Assembly: GCF_031843945.1 (NCBI RefSeq)
Contig: NZ_JAVTJJ010000001.1
Span: forward strand, 558,001 to 622,000
Source of the DNA: Paracidovorax sp031843945
GTDB lineage: Bacteria; Pseudomonadota; Gammaproteobacteria; Burkholderiales; Burkholderiaceae_C
DNA: 64,000 bases
Reading direction: 5' to 3'
Part shown: positions 45,521-53,610 of the stretch, one piece after another
How the letters are laid out: every line of letters starts with the position of its first letter
Numbering within the stretch: position 1 is the first letter of the stretch
Notes under the pieces: model-generated
Database searches by the model: none
What the model saw: the letters and a program-made list of their open reading frames with translations, nothing else
What the model was told of the DNA's origin: nothing
Made by a program: the position numbers and the translations under genes

Positions 45521-45582
45521 CTATTATTTTGATAGCTACTAGCGCTTGACTGATAAGCGCTAGAGGCCAATTTCATTCATAA
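45521..45582 (+). repeat. AGCGCT-stem intergenic repeat, copy 5, inside the hut operon
   Basis: ACTATTATTTTGATAGCTAC is followed by TAGCGCTT (45540-45547), a 7-nt loop GACTGAT and AAGCGCTA (45555-45562), then GAGGCCAATTTCATTCA. It reaches the hutD stop codon at 45573-45575. Unlike the other copies it lies inside an operon, between hutD and hutI. Confidence 0.9.
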
Positions 45583-46181
45583 ACTTGCTGTAATTCGATC
45601 CAGGCCAGCGCACAGTGGTCCACCGATTCTTGCGCTGCCAGTTGCGGCGCCAGCGCTTCGGCCGGTGCGCCCGCGCTCCACCACAAACCCTGGCCGGGCG
45701 TGAACAGCGCCCCGCCCTGCTGCCACGTGCCCGCCAGCACCATGCACAGCCCGGCTGGTGCTGCGCCCGGCTGCACGGCGTGGTGCACCACGTCGATGGC
45801 ACCGCGCCAGGCGCCGCGCCGCAGCATGAGGTTGAAGTCCTGCGACGGCTCGCCCACCAGGGTGCAGGCCAGCGTGGCCTCGCCAGCAAAGGCAAAGGGA
45901 TGCCAGGGCGCCTGCAAAACCCGGTCGATGGCTCCGTCATCAGATCGCACATGCAGGCCGCCACCGGTCAGCCACATGATCTGCCGGTCGATGCCGGGGA
46001 AGGCCGAAAACGGCCCCGCCTGCTCCACGCTCGCCACGCTCACGCGCCAGCCGAAGTCGTCGATGCCCGCGCCGGGCGGCCAGCAGACGATCTCGCGCGT
46101 GGTTCCGCCGCCGTTCTTCCACGGCATGGCGGGCGCGGTGGCCAGATCGAACCGGTGCAAGGTGTCGCTGGACATGTGCAT
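45573..46181 (-). CDS. hutD: HutD family protein
   Basis: The 202-residue cupin-fold protein has the family start MPWKNGGGTTREIVCWPPGA near 19-38 and WRVSVASVEQAGPFSAFPGI near 45-64. HutD occurs in many hut operons and is thought to bind formylglutamate or act as a governor of hut expression; its exact role is not settled. ATG at 46181 follows GGAG. The last codons run into repeat copy 5, so the native stop may have been replaced. Confidence 0.93.
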   Translation of the reverse strand: MHMSSDTLHRFDLATAPAMPWKNGGGTTREIVCWPPGAGIDDFGWRVSVASVEQAGPFSAFPGIDRQIMWLTGGGLHVRSDDGAIDRVLQAPWHPFAFAGEATLACTLVGEPSQDFNLMLRRGAWRGAIDVVHHAVQPGAAPAGLCMVLAGTWQQGGALFTPGQGLWWSAGAPAEALAPQLAAQESVDHCALAWIELQQVYE

Positions 46182-46195
46182 GCCGGCTCCAGCGC

Positions 46196-47929
46196 TCAGC
46201 GCACCATGGGCAGGTTCAGGCCCTGCTTTTTGGCGGTGGCAATGGCGATGTCGTAGCCCGCATCGGCATGGCGCATCACGCCCGTAGCGGGGTCGTTCCA
46301 CAGCACGCGGCCCAGGCGGGCAGCGGCTTCATCGGTGCCGTCGGCAACGATCACCACGCCCGCATGCTGCGAATAGCCCATGCCCACGCCGCCGCCGTGG
46401 TGCAGGCTCACCCACGTGGCGCCGCCGGCGGTGTTGAGCAGCGCGTTCAGCAGCGGCCAGTCGCTCACGGCGTCGGTGCCGTCCTTCATGGCCTCGGTCT
46501 CGCGGTTGGGGCTGGCGACCGAGCCGGTGTCCAGGTGGTCGCGGCCGATGACGATGGGCGCCTTCAGCTCGCCGCTTTTCACCATCTCGTTGAAGGCCAG
46601 CGCGGCCTTGTGGCGCTCGCCCAGGCCCAGCCAGCAGATGCGCGCAGGCAGGCCCTGGAAGGCGATGCGTTCGCGCGCCATGTCCAGCCAGCGGTGCGTG
46701 TGGTGGTTGTCGGGAAACAACTCCTTGATCTTGGCGTCGGTCTTGTAGATGTCTTCCGGGTCGCCCGAGAGCGCGACCCAGCGGAACGGGCCCTTGCCTT
46801 CGCAGAACAGCGGGCGGATGTAGGCCGGCACGAAGCCGGGGAAGTCAAAAGCGTTCTTCACGCCCTCGTCGAACGCCACCTGGCGGATGTTGTTGCCGTA
46901 ATCGACCGTGGGAATGCCCATGGCCTGGAAGTCCAGCATGGCCTGCACATGCACGGCGCACGAATGGGCCGCGGCCTTTTGCAGTGCGGCGTGCTGCGCG
47001 GGGTCTTTCATGGCGGCCTGCCATTGCGGCACGCTCCAGCCGGCGGGCAGGTAGCCGTTGATCAGATCGTGCGCTGAGGTCTGGTCAGTCACCAGGTCGG
47101 GCTTGCAACCGCCCGCCGCCGCGCGCTTCACCAGCTCAGGCAGCACCTCGGCCGCATTGCCCAGCAGCGCGATCGACACCGCCTCCTTGGCATCGCAGTG
47201 CTCTTGAATCAATTCCAGCGCATGGTCAATGTCGCGCGCCTGCTTATCGACGTAGCGCGTGCGCAGGCGAAAGTCGATGCTGCTTTGCTGGCACTCGATG
47301 TTGAGCGACACGGCGCCGGCCAGCGTGGCCGCCAGCGGCTGCGCGCCGCCCATGCCGCCTAAGCCGGCGGTCAGGATCCACTTGCCCGCCAGGCTGTTGC
47401 CGTAGTGCTGGCGGCCGGCTTCGACGAAGGTCTCGAACGTGCCCTGCACGATGCCCTGGCTGCCGATGTAGATCCAGCTGCCGGCGGTCATCTGGCCGTA
47501 CATGAAGAGGCCCTTGCGGTCCAGTTCGTTGAAATGATCCCAGGTGCCCCACTTCGGCACCAGGTTGGAATTGGCCAGCAGCACGCGCGGGGCGTTCTCG
47601 TGCGTCTTGAAAACGCCCACGGGCTTGCCCGACTGGATGAGCAGGGTTTCGTCGGCCTCCAGCACCTTGAGCGATGCAAGGATCTGGTCGTAGCAGGCCC
47701 AGTCGCGCGCGGCGCGGCCGATGCCGCCGTAGACCACCAGATCCTGCGGGCGCTCGGCCACCTCGGCATCGAGGTTGTTCTGCAGCATGCGATAGGCCGC
47801 TTCGGCCAGCCAGTTTTTGCAGTTCAGCTGGCTGCCGCGCGGGGCGCGAATCACGCGCGTGGGGTCGTGGCGCGGGTCGGCGTTGGGCACGGAGGGGGTG
47901 GCGGACAGGATGGCGTCGTTGGCGTTCAT
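46196..47929 (-). CDS. hutU: Urocanate hydratase
   Basis: The 577-residue NAD-dependent urocanase converts urocanate to imidazolonepropionate. Family blocks include GGIGRAARDWACYDQILASL, GKWILTAGLGGMGGAQPLAA (nucleotide-binding), MQGKP-type LIQSGKPVGVFKTHENAPRV and RICWLGLGERHKAALAFNEM. Length is a little above the usual 555 owing to a short N-terminal extension. It lies between hutH (34 bp) and hutD (14 bp). Confidence 0.97.
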   Translation of the reverse strand: MNANDAILSATPSVPNADPRHDPTRVIRAPRGSQLNCKNWLAEAAYRMLQNNLDAEVAERPQDLVVYGGIGRAARDWACYDQILASLKVLEADETLLIQSGKPVGVFKTHENAPRVLLANSNLVPKWGTWDHFNELDRKGLFMYGQMTAGSWIYIGSQGIVQGTFETFVEAGRQHYGNSLAGKWILTAGLGGMGGAQPLAATLAGAVSLNIECQQSSIDFRLRTRYVDKQARDIDHALELIQEHCDAKEAVSIALLGNAAEVLPELVKRAAAGGCKPDLVTDQTSAHDLINGYLPAGWSVPQWQAAMKDPAQHAALQKAAAHSCAVHVQAMLDFQAMGIPTVDYGNNIRQVAFDEGVKNAFDFPGFVPAYIRPLFCEGKGPFRWVALSGDPEDIYKTDAKIKELFPDNHHTHRWLDMARERIAFQGLPARICWLGLGERHKAALAFNEMVKSGELKAPIVIGRDHLDTGSVASPNRETEAMKDGTDAVSDWPLLNALLNTAGGATWVSLHHGGGVGMGYSQHAGVVIVADGTDEAAARLGRVLWNDPATGVMRHADAGYDIAIATAKKQGLNLPMVR

Positions 47930-47963
47930 GGTGATTACTCCTTACGCGATGGGGGGCGGTCGG

Positions 47964-49505
47964 TCATTGGAAGCTGGGCAGGCAGGCGGTCAGCGGATCG
48001 GGCCAAGACGCTTCCAGCGCCCACACGCGCACGGCCTCGATGTCAGGGGCCAGATAGCGGTCCTGCTCCAGAAAAGCCACGCGCGCGCGAATGGCGGAGA
48101 ACTGGGCTTCGACCAAAACCGAACTTTTGATGGATCGGTCGAACTCCATCCCCTGCGCGGCGGCCATGGCCTCAATGCCGACGATCACGCCCGTGTTGCG
48201 CACCATGTCCAGCAGGCGGCGAGCGGCGTAGGTGGCCATGGAGACGTGGTCTTCCTGGTTGGCCGACGTCGGCAGACTGGTCACGCTGCTGGGGTGCGCC
48301 AGGCACTGGTTCTCGGCCGCCAGGGCGGCGGCGGTGACCTGGGCGATCATGAAGCCGGAATTGACGCCGCTGTCGCGGATCAAAAAGGCCGGCAGGCCCG
48401 ACAGGCCCGTGTCCAGCAGCAGCGCCAGGCGGCGCTCGGAGATGGCGCCGATCTCGGAAATAGCCAACGCGAGGATATCGGCGGCGAAGGCTACCGGCTC
48501 GGCATGGAAGTTGCCGCCGGAGATGACGTCGCCCGTGTCGGTAAACACCAGCGGGTTGTCCGACGCCGCATTGGCCTCGATCTGCAGCACGCGCGCGGCC
48601 TGGGTCAGGTTGTCGAGGCAGGCGCCCATCACCTGCGGCACGCAGCGAATCGAATATGGGTCTTGCACACGGCCGCAGTGCGGGTGCGATGTGTCGATGG
48701 CGCTGCCGTCGAGCAAGGCACGCACTGCCGCCGCCACGGCGATCTGGCCCGCCTGGCCGCGCGCTTCGTGGATGCGCGCATCGAAGGGTTTGACGGAGCC
48801 CTTGATGGCCTCCAGCGTCAGGCAGCCCGCCACCAGCCCGGCGGCGAACACGCTCTCGGCGCCGAACAGGCCGGCCAGCGCCAGCGCAGTGGATACCTGC
48901 GTGCCGTTGAGCAGCGCCAGCCCTTCCTTGGGGCCCAGAACGAAGGGCTCCAGGCCGATGGCCGCCATGGCTTCACGGCCCGAAACGACCTGGCCGTTCA
49001 CTTTCGCAAAGCCTTCACCGATCAGCACGCAGGCCAGGTGCGCCAGCGGCGCTAGGTCGCCCGAGGCGCCGACCGAGCCCTTGGCGGGAATGACGGGCAA
49101 CACGTCGGCATTGGCCAGCGCCAGCAGTGCGTGCACCAGCGCAGGCCGCACGCCCGAATGGCCGCGCGCCAGGCTGATCGCCTTGGTCGCCAGCACCATG
49201 CGCACCACGTCGTCCCCCAGCGGGTCGCCCGTGCCCACGCTGTGCGACAGCACCAGGTTGCGCTGCAGCTCGGCCAGCCGCTCATGGGCGATCTTCGTGC
49301 TGGCCAGCTTGCCGAAGCCGGTGTTGATGCCGTAGACCACCTGATCTTCTTCGACGATGCGATCGACCACGGCCTGCGCGGCCTGCATTCCGGGCGTGGC
49401 CGATGCGTCCAGCGTCAGCTGCACCCCGCCGGCCGCGATGGTGCGCAGATCGGCCAGTGTGACCTGGCCGGGGTGAAGCACGAGGGAGATGGGCACGGCG
49501 CTCAT
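47964..49505 (-). CDS. hutH: Histidine ammonia-lyase
   Basis: The 513-residue lyase removes ammonia from L-histidine to give urocanate, the first step. The self-made MIO cofactor would form from Ala147-Ser148-Gly149 in KGSVGASGDLAPLAHLA. YGINTGFGKLASTKI near 58-72 and QEDHVSMATYAARRL near 415-429 are other family motifs. It is the first gene of the catabolic operon. A HutC operator lies 10 bp upstream of its ATG. Confidence 0.97.
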   Translation of the reverse strand: MSAVPISLVLHPGQVTLADLRTIAAGGVQLTLDASATPGMQAAQAVVDRIVEEDQVVYGINTGFGKLASTKIAHERLAELQRNLVLSHSVGTGDPLGDDVVRMVLATKAISLARGHSGVRPALVHALLALANADVLPVIPAKGSVGASGDLAPLAHLACVLIGEGFAKVNGQVVSGREAMAAIGLEPFVLGPKEGLALLNGTQVSTALALAGLFGAESVFAAGLVAGCLTLEAIKGSVKPFDARIHEARGQAGQIAVAAAVRALLDGSAIDTSHPHCGRVQDPYSIRCVPQVMGACLDNLTQAARVLQIEANAASDNPLVFTDTGDVISGGNFHAEPVAFAADILALAISEIGAISERRLALLLDTGLSGLPAFLIRDSGVNSGFMIAQVTAAALAAENQCLAHPSSVTSLPTSANQEDHVSMATYAARRLLDMVRNTGVIVGIEAMAAAQGMEFDRSIKSSVLVEAQFSAIRARVAFLEQDRYLAPDIEAVRVWALEASWPDPLTACLPSFQ

Positions 49506-49514
49506 GAATCAATC

Positions 49515-49527
49515 CTGTCTATACAAG
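49515..49527 (-). promoter_or_regulatory. HutC operator 1 in front of hutH
   Basis: CTGTCTATACAAG has the TGTCTATACA core of HutC sites (consensus close to TGTATATACA). Its exact reverse complement recurs at 49593-49605. It lies just ahead of the hutH start and should block initiation. Confidence 0.85.
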
Positions 49528-49592
49528 TTAATTTCAGAAAATAAAGCGTTTTCAGTCCGCTTGATGCCCCGATTGAATCATGGAACAATCAT

Positions 49593-49605
49593 CTTGTATA
49601 GACAG
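49593..49605 (-). promoter_or_regulatory. HutC operator 2 in front of hutH
   Basis: CTTGTATAGACAG is the perfect reverse complement of operator 1, 78 bp away. The hutH promoter should lie between or over the two sites. Confidence 0.85.
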
Positions 49606-49622
49606 GATGAGACTGCATTTCT

Positions 49623-50417
49623 TCAACCCACCAGCGCATGCCCATCCGCACGGATGCGGCTGCCGAGCCGATAGCGCGAGCCCGGATGCAGGCAGCGCAC
49701 GATGGTGACCGGCACGCCCCGCGACCAGGTGCGGCGCGTGAGCAGCAGGCACGGGTCGGTCACGGCAATGTCCAGCAGACGGGCCTGCTCGGGCGTGGGC
49801 AGCACGGCGTCCACCACATGCTCCATCTGGTCGAACGGCACGTTGCGCACCAGATATTCAGAGGGTTGCAGCTGGGTGAAGTCCTGCGCACCGAACTGGG
49901 GCACGGCGCGCGGGTTCACGTAGCGGTCTTCCAGTTGCACGGGCACACCGTCCTCGCGGTGCACGCACAGCGAATGGAACACCGATTCGCCAGTGCGCAC
50001 GTCCAGCGCGGCGGCCACGTCCAGCGGTGCGGAGACGCGCTCCACGGTCAGCACGTCGCAGCGGTAGTCGTGCCCGCGCTGGCGGATCTCGCTGGCCAGG
50101 TTGGCAATCTGCAGCAGCGTGGACTGCGGCTTGTCTTCGGCCACGAAGCTGCCCACGCCGGCCACGCGCACGATGCGGCCCTGCTCCATCAATTCGCGCA
50201 GCGCGCGGTTCACCGTCATGCGCGACATGCCGAACTGCAGCACCAGCTCGTTCTCCGACGGCAGGCGGTCGCCCGCGCGCCAGGAGCCGTCCTGAATGCG
50301 CCGCACGATGTGGTCCTTGACCTGCTGGTAGAGCGCCAGCGCGGGCTCGGCCGCGGCCGAGGTAGTGGCCAACGCAGCGGCGGGCTTGGAAGGTCGTTTG
50401 CGTGCGGAAGTCGTCAT
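49623..50417 (-). CDS. hutC: Histidine-utilisation repressor HutC (GntR family)
   Basis: The 264-residue regulator has a GntR winged helix (about residues 28-95; DRLPSENELVLQFGMSRMTV followed by NRALRELMEQG) and a UTRA ligand-binding domain with SEIRQRGHDYRCDVLTVERV and HSLCVHREDGVPVQLEDRYV. HutC releases DNA on binding urocanate. It follows the ABC ATPase by 25 bp and is probably the last gene of the transporter operon, so transport and its own repressor are made together. Confidence 0.96.
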   Translation of the reverse strand: MTTSARKRPSKPAAALATTSAAAEPALALYQQVKDHIVRRIQDGSWRAGDRLPSENELVLQFGMSRMTVNRALRELMEQGRIVRVAGVGSFVAEDKPQSTLLQIANLASEIRQRGHDYRCDVLTVERVSAPLDVAAALDVRTGESVFHSLCVHREDGVPVQLEDRYVNPRAVPQFGAQDFTQLQPSEYLVRNVPFDQMEHVVDAVLPTPEQARLLDIAVTDPCLLLTRRTWSRGVPVTIVRCLHPGSRYRLGSRIRADGHALVG

Positions 50418-50442
50418 GGCGCGGGACTCTATCAGCGCACCC

Positions 50443-51222
50443 TCAGTGCGCATCCGCCGCCATCGACTCGGCGCGGATCTCTTCCGTCAGCCGCGCCTTC
50501 AGCGCCATGAACTCGGGCGAGGTCTTGATCGTGTAATGGCGCGGGTGCGGCAAGTCGACGGCCAGTTCGGTCTTGATGCGGCCGGGCCGCGCGCTGAACA
50601 CCGCCACGCGGCTGGCCATGAAGATGGCCTCGTCGATGTCGTGCGTGACGAACAGCACCGTCTTGCGCTCGGCCTCCCATATGCCCAGCAGCAGCTCCTG
50701 CATCAGCACGCGGGTCTGGTTGTCGAGCGCGCCGAACGGCTCGTCCATGAGCAGGATCTTGGGGTCGTTGGCGAGCGCGCGGGCGATGGCCGTGCGCTGC
50801 TGCATGCCGCCCGACAGCTGCTTGGGGTAATGCTGCTCGAAGCCGCGCAAGCCCACCTTCGCGATGAAATACGCCGCGCGTTCCTTTTGCTGCCCCTCTG
50901 GCATGCCGCGCTCGCGCAGGCCGAAGCGGATGTTCTGCTCGATGGTGAGCCAGGGAAACAGCGTGTAGCTCTGGAACACCATGCCCCGGTCGGCGCCCGG
51001 GCCTTCGACTGGGCGGCCGTCCAGCAGCACGCGGCCGCTGGTGGGATGGTCCAGCCCCGCCACGATGCGCAGCATGGTCGATTTGCCGCAGCCTGACGGG
51101 CCGAGGATGGTGACGAAGTCGTTGTCGGCCACGTGGAAATCCACCGGCAGCAGCGCCTGGGTGGCCTGGCCCTTGGCCGAGGTGAAGGTGCGCGAGACAC
51201 CCTGGATGGACAGCTCGCTCAT
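50443..51222 (-). CDS. ABC transporter ATP-binding protein, NitT/TauT family, hut-linked
   Basis: The 259-residue ATPase has Walker A GPSGCGKSTM, Q-loop, signature LSGGMQQRTAIARALA and Walker B ILLMDEPFGALD, then HDIDEA. Its ATG overlaps the permease stop by one base (TGATG), so the longer frame upstream is not real. It powers the transporter encoded with hutC; by position the substrate is probably histidine, urocanate or a related imidazole. Confidence 0.94.
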   Translation of the reverse strand: MSELSIQGVSRTFTSAKGQATQALLPVDFHVADNDFVTILGPSGCGKSTMLRIVAGLDHPTSGRVLLDGRPVEGPGADRGMVFQSYTLFPWLTIEQNIRFGLRERGMPEGQQKERAAYFIAKVGLRGFEQHYPKQLSGGMQQRTAIARALANDPKILLMDEPFGALDNQTRVLMQELLLGIWEAERKTVLFVTHDIDEAIFMASRVAVFSARPGRIKTELAVDLPHPRHYTIKTSPEFMALKARLTEEIRAESMAADAH

Positions 51223-52034
51223 CAGATGGTGCTCCACGCGAAGAGGCGGCGGTTGATCGCCTTGAAGAGGGAATCGGACACCAGTCCGATGAGGCCGATG
51301 ACGATGATGCCGAAGATGATCTGGCCGGTGTTCAGCAGCGCCTGACTGTCGGTGATCATGTGGCCGATGCCCGATGACGAGCCGATCAGCTCGGCGACGA
51401 TCACGTAGGTCCACGCCCAGCCCAGCACCAGGCGCAGGGTTTCGGCGATGTCGGGCGCGGCTCCCGGAATGAGCACGCGGCGCACGATGCCGGTGGGCGT
51501 GGCGCCCAGGGTGTAGGCGGCCTCCACCAAGTCGCGGCGCGCGCTGCCCACGATGACGGCGACCATCAGGATGATCTGGAACACAGAGCCGATGAAGATC
51601 ACCAGCAGCTTCTGCATTTCGCCCAGGCCGGCCCACAGAATCAGCAGCGGAATGAAGGCCGAGGCCGGCAGGTAGCGGCAGAACGACACGAAGGGCTCCA
51701 GGAACGCCTCGAAGCCCTTGTGCGCGCCCATCGCAATGCCCAGCGGCACGGCCACGATGGCGGCCATGATGAACCCGCCCAGCACCCGCCACACCGTCAT
51801 ACCGATGTCGTACAGAAAGTTGAACTGAGTGAACAGCAGCCAGCCTTCTTGCACCATGGTGACCGGGCTGGCCAGGAAGGTGGGCGACACGAATCCGCCC
51901 AGGGTGGCCACTGCCCACACGGCGAAGAACAGCACGAAGAAGGCCACGCCCAGCAGCCAGCGCGTGACGGCGCCCACGGGCTCCAGCGGGCGCAGGCGGC
52001 GGCGGGCGGTTGTCGTCGGCACCGCCTCCATCAT
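51222..52034 (-). CDS. ABC transporter permease, NitT/TauT family, hut-linked
   Basis: The 270-residue protein has six membrane helices and the coupling EAA loop, here EAAYTLGATPTGIVRRVLIPGA (split around residues 170-190). It ends at the TGATG junction with the ATPase and begins inside the end of the binding-protein gene. It is the inner-membrane channel of the transporter. Confidence 0.94.
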   Translation of the reverse strand: MMEAVPTTTARRRLRPLEPVGAVTRWLLGVAFFVLFFAVWAVATLGGFVSPTFLASPVTMVQEGWLLFTQFNFLYDIGMTVWRVLGGFIMAAIVAVPLGIAMGAHKGFEAFLEPFVSFCRYLPASAFIPLLILWAGLGEMQKLLVIFIGSVFQIILMVAVIVGSARRDLVEAAYTLGATPTGIVRRVLIPGAAPDIAETLRLVLGWAWTYVIVAELIGSSSGIGHMITDSQALLNTGQIIFGIIVIGLIGLVSDSLFKAINRRLFAWSTI

Positions 52035-52999
52035 TTGATGAAGCTGTCGTCAAACATGGCGTTGAAGTTGTCCGGCTGCTTGCGGATCACGCCGGCCTCC
52101 AGCAACACGGCGGCAGCGTCTTTCATGAACTGCTGCAACTCGCCGGCGAAGAACTTCTGGTTGGCGGCCTTGTCCTGCCAGCGCAGATAGGCCGACGACT
52201 TGGCGAACGCGTCGCCGGTCTGCTTGACCGCAGCGCCCATGATCTCGTTGGCCTTGGCCGGGTCAGCCTTGATCAGATCGAGCGCGTCGAAGTACGACTG
52301 TGTGAGCGCCTGCGCCGCCTTGGGGTTGGCCTTGAGCCAGTCGGGCGCACAGCCCACGGTGTCCATCACCATGGGGTAGTCGATGGTGGTCGCCAAAATT
52401 TTGCCGGCCTGTGGGCTGGCGCGCACAGTGGACAGATAGGGCTCATATGTCATGGCCGCATCGTTCTGGCCCGCCACGAACGACTGCGCGGCGGGTTGCG
52501 GTTCCAGCGACACGGTCTTGACGTCCTTCAGGCTCATGCCGTTCTTGGAGAGCATCCACGCCAGGCCGAAGTACGGCGCAGTGCCCGGGGCGCTGACGGC
52601 GATGGTCTTGCCCTTGAGGTCGGCAAAGCTCTTGACGTCGTTGCGCACCGCAATGCCGTCGGCGCCATAGGACTTGTCCATCTGGAAGATCTGCACGATG
52701 GGCACGCCGTTGGTGTTCCAGGCGACATGCGTTTCCACCGTGGTGGCTGCGCACTGGATGGCCTTGGAGGCCAGGGCCAGGTGGCGGTCTTTCTGCGGAA
52801 TCATCTTGAGTTCGACGTCCAGCCCGTTCTTCTTGAACAGGCCCGCCTTGTCGGCCAGCGTCAGCGGCGCAAAGCCCGTCCAGCCGGACATGCCCAGCAC
52901 GATCTTCGTGTCCTGCGCCTGCACTGCCGTGGCAGCGCCCAGCAAGCACACCCCAGCCGCAATCAGCGACACCATCCTGCAACCCATCGTTCGGTTCAT
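52031..52999 (-). CDS. ABC transporter substrate-binding protein, NitT/TauT family, hut-linked
   Basis: The 322-residue protein has a signal peptide (cleavage after AVQAQ, about residue 28). The NrtA/SsuA-like fold has GMSGWTGFAPLTLADKAGLF near 36-55, DLKGKTIAVSAPGTAPYFGL near 123-142 and NDAAMTYEPYLSTV near 177-190. Two HutC-type operators lie upstream. Position and operators predict a histidine or urocanate importer. Most hut-linked importers described belong to other ABC families, so the link of a NitT/TauT type is informative. Confidence 0.93.
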   Translation of the reverse strand: MNRTMGCRMVSLIAAGVCLLGAATAVQAQDTKIVLGMSGWTGFAPLTLADKAGLFKKNGLDVELKMIPQKDRHLALASKAIQCAATTVETHVAWNTNGVPIVQIFQMDKSYGADGIAVRNDVKSFADLKGKTIAVSAPGTAPYFGLAWMLSKNGMSLKDVKTVSLEPQPAAQSFVAGQNDAAMTYEPYLSTVRASPQAGKILATTIDYPMVMDTVGCAPDWLKANPKAAQALTQSYFDALDLIKADPAKANEIMGAAVKQTGDAFAKSSAYLRWQDKAANQKFFAGELQQFMKDAAAVLLEAGVIRKQPDNFNAMFDDSFIK

Positions 53000-53065
53000 G
53001 TATTCAGCTCCTCGTTGAGATCCATCGAAACGCCACTGCGCCGGAATGATGCGCGCCCGCGTCCG

Positions 53066-53077
53066 CTGTCTATACAG
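53066..53077 (-). promoter_or_regulatory. HutC operator 3 upstream of the transporter operon
   Basis: CTGTCTATACAG is near-palindromic and has the identical TGTCTATACA core seen before hutH, 67 bp ahead of the binding-protein ATG. Confidence 0.8.
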
Positions 53078-53186
53078 GGAAAACGCGCAGGCATGGCGCA
53101 GAACCGGCCAACGTGCCCGGTGCGCTGCACCTGACGGGTGCGCACAACAACACTGCCGGCTATGCCATGCAAGACATGGGCCAACC

Positions 53187-53196
53187 TGTATAGGCA
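53187..53196 (-). promoter_or_regulatory. HutC operator 4 (one mismatch)
   Basis: TGTATAGGCA differs from the core reverse complement TGTATAGACA at one base. It lies about 110 bp upstream of operator 3, like the paired sites before hutH. Confidence 0.65.
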
Positions 53197-53239
53197 TGTA
53201 GCCCCGCAGCATGGCTGTAGGCACTGAAGGGCGGAATTT

Positions 53240-53302
53240 ATGGTCTTTTAAGGCTCTAGCGCTTATTCCAAAAGCGCTAGCAGCTATAAAAACAATAGCA
53301 AA
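53240..53302 (-). repeat. AGCGCT-stem intergenic repeat, copy 6 (reverse orientation)
   Basis: CTAGCGCTT (53255-53263), a 7-nt loop ATTCCAA and AAGCGCTAG (53271-53279... ends 53280) form the longest perfect stem, 9 bp. The AT arm CAGCTATAAAAACAATAGC follows. It lies between the divergent transporter and kdp operons. Confidence 0.9.
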
Positions 53303-53406
53303 TCGGTTTCTTTACGGTTTCTATACGCGCGGCCGCTGCTTCTGTGCACCGTCTTTGCACGCCCGTTTCCAGAATCACTGCCATGTCTGACAACGGGAGT
53401 GATGCG

Positions 53407-53514
53407 ATGGATTGGATGTGGATGGCCGCGATAGCGGCGCTGTGGGTGGCAGCCGCTGAGGCGGCCTTGTGGCTGCACCGCACGGCGCCGGCGCAACGGC
53501 AGGAGCGCACGTGA
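53407..53514 (+). CDS. 35-residue membrane microprotein upstream of kdpF
   Basis: An open frame of 35 residues starts MDWMWMAAIAALWVAAAEAA and ends in a basic tail (LHRTAPAQRQERT). It is one membrane helix with a positive C-terminus. GGGAG precedes the ATG at 53407 at 6 bp; an ATG eight codons upstream has no such site. Its stop overlaps the kdpF start (TGATG), the mark of translational coupling. I know no named family. It could be a second small subunit or regulator of the Kdp pump, or only a coupling leader. Confidence 0.6.
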   Translation: MDWMWMAAIAALWVAAAEAALWLHRTAPAQRQERT

Positions 53515-53609
53515 TGGGCATCGAAGTGCTGTACGGCCTGGCCGGCATGGTGGCGGTGCTGCTGTTCGCGTACCTCGTGTTCGCGCTGATCTGCGCGGAG
53601 GAGTTCTGA
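53514..53609 (+). CDS. kdpF: Potassium-transporting ATPase subunit KdpF
   Basis: The 31-residue single-helix protein MGIEVLYGLAGMVAVLLFAY and rest ends CAEEF, matching KdpF, which stabilises the KdpABC complex. It overlaps the upstream microprotein by one base and ends one base before kdpA begins. Confidence 0.9.
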   Translation: MGIEVLYGLAGMVAVLLFAYLVFALICAEEF

Positions 53610-53610
53610 C

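Noticed and set aside
51223..52053. Apparent fusion of an N-terminal domain to the hut-linked ATPase
   Set aside because: The extension is the permease gene read in the wrong frame. The ATPase starts at the TGATG junction at 51222.
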